Shown here in pieces: positions 6,388 to 9,317 of a stretch of 9,317 bases of DNA. How positions within the stretch are numbered: position 1 is the stretch's first letter; the number at the start of each line of letters is the position of its first letter. A program made the translations under genes and the position numbers. The DNA comes from Vulcanococcus sp. SFB_649D_100_25 (lineage in GTDB: Bacteria; Cyanobacteriota; Cyanobacteriia; PCC-6307; Cyanobiaceae): positions 1 to 9,317 of the forward strand of contig JAURGL010000063.1 in NCBI GenBank assembly GCA_030833825.1, in the 5' to 3' direction. The notes below the pieces were generated by a model, which did no database searches, was not told the DNA's origin, and saw only the letters and a program-made list of their open reading frames with translations.

Positions 6388-7044
6388 CTACGGACCAATC
6401 CAGCCGGCGAGATGGGATGCCGCCCGGGAGCGGGCGAAGGCACGGGCGGCCGGCAGGGCCGGATCCAGCTTCTGAGAGCTGAACGGGGGGAGCTGACGAC
6501 TGCGCAGCCAGGCCCCCCAGCGGAACTCATGGAACGGGATCAACGGAGCGGCGGCGATCACCCCCTCACGCTTGAGCTTCCACACCAGGCTGCGGTAGGG
6601 ATCGTCCTGGGTGTCCTTGAGGCTCAGGGGTAGGGCCATTGGATCGAGGGGGCCCAGGCCGCGGCCGTCGTACAAATAAAGCCAGCCCCGGCGGTGCAGT
6701 TGATCCAGTACCGCGTGATGCTCCGAGACATCCAGCTGAAGGGCGACGTATCCAAAGGCCACGGCCTTGGGATCGAGCTCCAGCAGGGCCCTCAGGCGGT
6801 GATGACGATCCAGCATCCAGAGCTCACCCCTGACGCTGCGCACCAACGGTGTGGGCTTGCGGCGCAGATACTGCCGTTGCTCCGCCGGGTCATCCAGAGC
6901 AAAATCCCGTTGGCGGCTTTCGATCTCCGCCATCCCGACGCAGAGCTGAGTGGGATGCAAATCCGCAATCGACACCTCCAACAGATCCTTGCCGCGGCCA
7001 CTGGGGGCTGGAAGGGGCTGGAAGGGGGGCAAGCGCAGGGCCAT
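6388..7044 (-). CDS. ParB-like protein (ParBc_2 type)
   Basis: The protein has 218 aa. The core matches the ParBc_2 group of putative ParB-like nuclease proteins (PF08857 type): VSIADLHPTQLCVGMAEIES (~24-43), ELWMLDRHHRLRALLEL (~74-90), LDQLHRRGWLYLYDGRG (~113-129), and SLKDTQDDPYRSLVWKLKREG (~141-161) followed by FHEFRWGAWLR. The D-R-H-H motif at 79-82 takes the place of the conserved acid/His cluster of the ParB/Srx fold. The family has no well-established function and is not the chromosome-partitioning ParB. No signal peptide is seen; residues 1-20 are Pro-rich. The ATG at 7044 (MALRLPPF) lies in CCATGG with a weak AGGG 7 nt upstream. It is probably co-transcribed with the downstream Usp gene and diverges from the CaMKII-association-domain gene, whose start region may overlap it. 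Confidence 0.82.
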   Translation of the reverse strand: MALRLPPFQPLPAPSGRGKDLLEVSIADLHPTQLCVGMAEIESRQRDFALDDPAEQRQYLRRKPTPLVRSVRGELWMLDRHHRLRALLELDPKAVAFGYVALQLDVSEHHAVLDQLHRRGWLYLYDGRGLGPLDPMALPLSLKDTQDDPYRSLVWKLKREGVIAAAPLIPFHEFRWGAWLRSRQLPPFSSQKLDPALPAARAFARSRAASHLAGWIGP

Positions 7045-7077
7045 GGGGGGACCCTAAGCCGAGTTTGGCGGGGGCTG

Positions 7078-7521
7078 TTGCCCGTGCTGATCGCCCTCCT
7101 GCTGATCGCCGCGCCGGCAGCATGGGCAGCTGAATCGGAGAGCTGCCACACCCTCAGCCGGGCGGAGGTGGAAGGCCTGTTCGATCGCTGGAATGCGGCC
7201 CTGGCGACGGGTGATCCGGCCCAGGTCACCGCCCTCTACGAGGACGACGCCCTGCTGCTGCCCACCCTCTCAGGGGTGGCCCGCACCGATCCGGATGGGA
7301 TCAACGACTACTTCCGTGGCTTCCTGGCCCATGCCCCAACGGGCCGGATTGACCAGAGGGTGATCCGCAGCGACTGCAACGTGGCGATCGATGCGGGCAA
7401 CTACAGCTTTGAGCTGGATCATCAGGGCTGGGTTCAGGCCCGTTACACCTTCGTCTACGAATACAAGGACGGGGAGTGGAAGATCGAGCATCACCACTCC
7501 TCCCTGCTGCCGAGCAGCTGA
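7078..7521 (+). CDS. Exported CaMKII-association-domain (SnoaL/NTF2-like) protein
   Basis: From the TTG at 7078 the product has 147 aa: a Leu/Ile/Ala-rich signal peptide ending AAWAAES, then one domain of ~125 aa. EVEGLFDRWNAALATGDPAQVTALY, DALLLPTLSGVARTD, INDYFRGFLAHAPTGRID, and QARYTFVYEYKDGEW with a final IEHHHSSLLP match the bacterial CaMKII-association-domain family (PF08332 type), cone-shaped dimers or oligomers of the NTF2 superfamily. The bacterial role is not established. Export to the periplasm or lumen is likely, and two Cys (SESCHTL, RSDCNVA) could form a disulfide. The start is unsure: TTG 7078 and GTG 7084 lack a basic n-region, while ATG 6955 would give 188 aa and overlap the ParB-like gene by 90 nt. 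Basic codons lie just upstream (LSRVWRG) with no normal start. The stop sits in a palindrome shared with the convergent AraC-type gene. Confidence 0.83.
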   Translation: MPVLIALLLIAAPAAWAAESESCHTLSRAEVEGLFDRWNAALATGDPAQVTALYEDDALLLPTLSGVARTDPDGINDYFRGFLAHAPTGRIDQRVIRSDCNVAIDAGNYSFELDHQGWVQARYTFVYEYKDGEWKIEHHHSSLLPSS

Positions 7522-7529
7522 GGCCTCAG
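7518..7529. repeat. 12-nt perfect palindrome over two convergent stop codons
   Basis: CTGAGGCCTCAG reads the same on both strands and contains the TGA of the CaMKII-domain gene (7519-7521) and the TGA of the AraC-type gene (7528-7526). Only four bases separate the two stops. There is no loop and no T-tract on either side, so a standard terminator hairpin is unlikely. It may simply reflect close convergent packing. Confidence 0.5.
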
Positions 7530-7984
7530 GCGGCCTTGGAGAGGAAGCGCTGCAGATCCGCCTTCGGGGCAGTGCTGGCCAGGGGGGTCGCCGGGAAGGC
7601 GGCGATCTTCACCCGGCAACCGTCCTGGTGCTCCCGCATCGTGAGGCCGTAGATCTCAAGGAAGAGGTCCCGATCCGCGATCGATCCGGTCAACCCGCAG
7701 CTGCGGTAGAGCTGGCGTAGAGGTGTCCAGGGCCGATCCGCAATGGAGCGGTGCAGCTGCTGCAGGCGGTAGCGCCGCAGGGCACGCAGGGGCGGTTCAC
7801 CGCAGTGGGCATGGAAGAGGTTCTGCAGGGTGCGGACACTCACGTGGCAGTGCAGAGCCAGATCCGCCATCCGCAGATCACTGGGGTAGTGCTCCGCGAT
7901 GTAATCCGCGGCAGCGGCCATCAAAGACAGCTGAGCCGGGTCCGTGAAGGGTGCGCTCTGGCCATCGATACCCGCGGGAGCCAA
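7526..7984 (-). CDS. AraC-type regulator, DNA-binding domain only
   Basis: The product has up to 152 aa. Residues ~20-122 resemble the AraC/XylS double helix-turn-helix: AADYIAEHYPSDLRMADLALHCHVSVRTLQNLFHAHCGEPPLRALRRYRLQQLHRSI (first HTH ~38-60), then a second unit ending DLFLEIYGLTMREHQ. The second HTH is divergent: the usual CGF-x-D-x-S-x-F pattern is CGLTGSIADRDLF. A ~30-residue tail follows. Typical AraC proteins are near 300 aa with an N-terminal sensor domain, which is absent here; no remnant of it is visible upstream in any minus-strand frame. The only early in-frame start is a TTG at 7984, without a clear Shine-Dalgarno, and a TAG at 8017-8015 closes the frame above it. An internal ATG (residue 22) is an alternative. 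Likely a small DNA-binding protein with unknown targets. Confidence 0.75.
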   Translation of the reverse strand: MAPAGIDGQSAPFTDPAQLSLMAAAADYIAEHYPSDLRMADLALHCHVSVRTLQNLFHAHCGEPPLRALRRYRLQQLHRSIADRPWTPLRQLYRSCGLTGSIADRDLFLEIYGLTMREHQDGCRVKIAAFPATPLASTAPKADLQRFLSKAA

Positions 7985-8059
7985 AAGACAACAACCCTGA
8001 TCGGCACAGGGAAGCTATGGGAGCTCGCAAAGGATTTCTGCCTTCATCACAACATCTAT

Positions 8060-8088
8060 CTCGACTATGCGGAATTCGCATAGTCGAG
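8060..8088. repeat. Perfect 11-bp-arm inverted repeat
   Basis: CTCGACTATGC (8060-8070) and GCATAGTCGAG (8078-8088) are exact reverse complements around a 7-nt centre GGAATTC. The repeat lies 2 nt beyond the stop of the putative 65-aa gene and 75 nt upstream of the AraC-type start, both on the minus strand. It has no T-tract on either side, so it does not look like a Rho-independent terminator. It could be an operator for the adjacent regulator, an mRNA-stabilising 3' hairpin, or an element boundary; no second copy was seen in the window. Confidence 0.6.
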
Positions 8089-8090
8089 TC

Positions 8091-8288
8091 CTAGGCAGCG
8101 CTGCGATCGGACTCTGATCGGTCCCGCGGGCGAGCCCTGAAGCGACGAAGATCCAAGCGACGGGGCGTGAGCGCTTCGCGCTGGCGACGAGCACCCCGCT
8201 GGGATCGCCAGGTGAGCATCAGCCGGAGGCTCACAAAGCAGTAGAGACACAGCAGGACCAGGCTCGCTGCATCCTTTGGGGAGGCCAT
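8091..8288 (-). CDS. Putative small membrane protein with Arg-rich tail
   Basis: This 65-aa reading frame from an ATG at 8288 has one hydrophobic segment (~8-27, ASLVLLCLYCFVSLRLMLTW). An unusually basic C-terminal half follows (RSQRGARRQREALTPRRLDLRRFRARPR in pieces, about 16 Arg), ending DRSESDRSAA. By the positive-inside rule the tail would be cytoplasmic. I do not recognise a family. No clear Shine-Dalgarno is seen, and another frame is also open across the same bases, as often happens in GC-rich DNA. The hydrophobic-then-basic arrangement is the main support for a real gene. If it is not real, 7985-8363 is a ~380-base gap containing only the inverted repeat and short repeats. Confidence 0.4.
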   Translation of the reverse strand: MASPKDAASLVLLCLYCFVSLRLMLTWRSQRGARRQREALTPRRLDLRRFRARPRDRSESDRSAA

Positions 8289-8350
8289 CGCGCCCACGAG
8301 CGACCGATGCCCCCATGCAAGCGGCGGCGCGGGCCCCGTCAATGGGGGAT

Positions 8351-8373
8351 TCAGCTCACCGACTCAGCTCACC
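8351..8373. repeat. Short direct repeat at the end of the DUF427 gene
   Basis: TCAGCTCACC occurs at 8351-8360 and again at 8364-8373, separated by 3 nt. The second copy contains the DUF427 stop codon (TGA read on the minus strand). It looks like a small local duplication; no function is evident. Confidence 0.4.
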
Positions 8374-8642
8374 TGGACGCCTTTCCAGAACGCCACCCGC
8401 GTGGCGATCTCAGCGGCAGCGGGTTTCGGGGTCTCATAGCTCCAGGCGCAGTTGGGATTCACCTGCCCATCCACCACCGCATCCCAATAACGGCAGGTGC
8501 CCTTCCAACCGCAACTGCTGGTGTGGTCGCTGTCCTGGAAGAACTCCATCCGCAGGGCAGAGAGCGGGAAGTAGGCGTTCCCCTCCAGCATCACGATGTC
8601 ATCGCTTTCGGCGATCACGGATCCATTCCAGCGGGCTTGCAT
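8364..8642 (-). CDS. DUF427 family protein
   Basis: The protein has 92 aa, the usual size for a single DUF427 domain (PF04248). It begins MQARWNGSVIAESDDIVMLEGNAYFP and contains SSCGWKGTCRYWDAVVDG and NCAWSYETPKPAA, ending IATRVAFWKGVQVS. These are the family's hallmark EGNxYFP, (T/S)xCxWKGxxxYW and AWxYxxP blocks. It is a small soluble beta-rich domain whose biochemical role is not established. I chose the ATG at 8642 because family similarity begins there; an in-frame GTG at 8702 would add 20 residues and overlap the divergent permease gene. Spacer to the permease ATG is 47 nt, so the two may share a regulatory region. Confidence 0.9.
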   Translation of the reverse strand: MQARWNGSVIAESDDIVMLEGNAYFPLSALRMEFFQDSDHTSSCGWKGTCRYWDAVVDGQVNPNCAWSYETPKPAAAEIATRVAFWKGVQVS

Positions 8643-8689
8643 GCTGGAGAGCAGCAACTGGCCCCATCTTGGAGCCACCCGCACAACCC

Positions 8690-9317
8690 ATGAGCGAGAC
8701 ACGCACCGGCCCCCGCTGGTTTGTCAGCGGCGATGTCGATGGCTTCCTGGGCCTGGGGCTCGACAACCTGATCCAGATCCTGCTGATCGTCAGCCTCTGC
8801 CGCTGGGTCCTGGGCTATCCCGATGCCCTGGTGTTCGGGACGATCCTTCCCGCCACCGGGATCAGCCTGCTGCTCGGCAATGGGGCCTATGCCCTGCAGG
8901 CCTATCGCCTCGGGCTGCGGGAACAGCGATCGGATCGCACCGCCCTGCCCTACGGGATCAACACCGTCAGCCTCTTCGCCTACATCTTCCTGGTGATGCT
9001 CCCGGTGAAGCTGGCGGCTCTGGCCCAGGGGCTGGATGCGGAGAGCGCGGTCCGACTCTCCTGGCAGGCCGGCCTGATGGCCTGCCTGGGCTCGGGACTG
9101 CTGGAGGCCTGTGGGGCGTTCTGCGTGAACCAGCTCAGGCGCTGGTTACCCCGGGCGGCCCTGCTCTCCACCCTTGCTGGGATCGCCCTGGGCTACATCG
9201 CCCTGGGCTTCCTGCTGCGCACCTACGCCCAACCGGTGGTGGGTCTGGCGGTGCTGGCGGTGATCCTGGCGACTTACTACGGCAAGGTCCGCTTCCCGAT
9301 TCCAGGCGGCCTGCTGG
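8690..9317 (+). CDS. NCS2-type nucleobase (xanthine/uracil-like) permease, N-terminal part
   Basis: The frame is open from ATG 8690 to the window end: 209 codons, truncated by the window edge. After a short cytosolic start (MSETRTGPRWFVSGDVDGFLG) come about six hydrophobic segments: ~18-40 (GLDNLIQILLIVSLC), ~45-68 (ALVFGTILPATGISLLLGNG), ~87-108 (INTVSLFAYIFLVMLPVKLA), ~122-143 (AGLMACLGSGLLEACGAF), ~150-175 (LLSTLAGIALGYIALGFLL) and ~178-195 (VGLAVLAVILATYY). The pattern, with LPYGINTVSLFAYIFLVM, fits cyanobacterial proteins annotated as NCS2/AzgA-like permeases, inner-membrane importers of purines or pyrimidines. Substrate and the transport core (TM8-TM10) are beyond the window, so specificity cannot be judged. 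No good Shine-Dalgarno is seen; GGAG lies 15 nt upstream. It diverges from DUF427. Confidence 0.8.
   Translation, partial: MSETRTGPRWFVSGDVDGFLGLGLDNLIQILLIVSLCRWVLGYPDALVFGTILPATGISLLLGNGAYALQAYRLGLREQRSDRTALPYGINTVSLFAYIFLVMLPVKLAALAQGLDAESAVRLSWQAGLMACLGSGLLEACGAFCVNQLRRWLPRAALLSTLAGIALGYIALGFLLRTYAQPVVGLAVLAVILATYYGKVRFPIPGGLL

Noticed and set aside
7995..8011. CCCTG/CAGGG mini-hairpin in the AraC-type gene leader
   Set aside because: Only a 5-bp stem with a 7-nt loop, and no supporting context.
8310..8348. CCCCCAT ... ATGGGGG inverted repeat
   Set aside because: Seven-base arms around a 25-nt loop in GC-rich DNA and no T-tract; easily due to chance.
1..9317. tRNA, rRNA, CRISPR arrays, insertion sequences, integrases, attachment sites
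   Set aside because: None could be seen on either strand; no regularly spaced repeats and no transposase or integrase motifs in any frame.

Overview
The window looks like chromosomal DNA from a unicellular picocyanobacterium of the Synechococcus/Cyanobium type. The marker is a phycobilisome rod linker (PBS-linker plus CpcD domains). An OprB-type porin, very tight gene packing, high G+C, and two complete HIP1 octamers (GCGATCGC at 798-805 and 3834-3841) agree with this. I saw no rRNA, tRNA, CRISPR array, transposase or phage gene, so this is mostly ordinary chromosome rather than a mobile island.

Left part (1-2982, + strand): the C-terminal half of a class II dihydroorotase (pyrC), then a rod linker with an unusual Ala/Lys/Arg-rich tail, then an OprB-family porin. 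A strong intrinsic terminator hairpin with a U-tract lies just after the linker, inside the codons for the porin signal peptide. The linker and porin are therefore probably not simply co-transcribed.

Middle part (2966-7521): a DUF2252 protein (- strand) whose 3' end overlaps the porin, and, diverging from it, a 499-aa ATP-grasp ligase of the PGM1-related type (+). Next come a universal stress protein and a ParBc_2-like protein, both on the - strand and probably one transcript (37-nt gap). The gap holds a 9-bp hairpin that pairs the whole Shine-Dalgarno of the stress protein. Diverging from the ParB-like gene is an exported protein with a CaMKII-association-domain (SnoaL/NTF2-like) fold, whose start codon is uncertain.

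Right part (7518-9317): a short AraC-type regulator made of little more than a DNA-binding domain (-), a perfect 11-bp-arm inverted repeat, a possible 65-aa membrane protein (-), a DUF427 protein (-), and, diverging from it, the N-terminal 209 residues of an NCS2-type purine/pyrimidine permease that runs off the window.

The best candidates for something undescribed are the divergent DUF2252 / PGM1-like ligase pair, the SD-masking hairpin before the stress protein, the terminator embedded in signal-peptide codons, and the basic tail on the linker. Several genes are recognisable only at family level, and no complete new multi-gene system can be demonstrated from this sequence alone.
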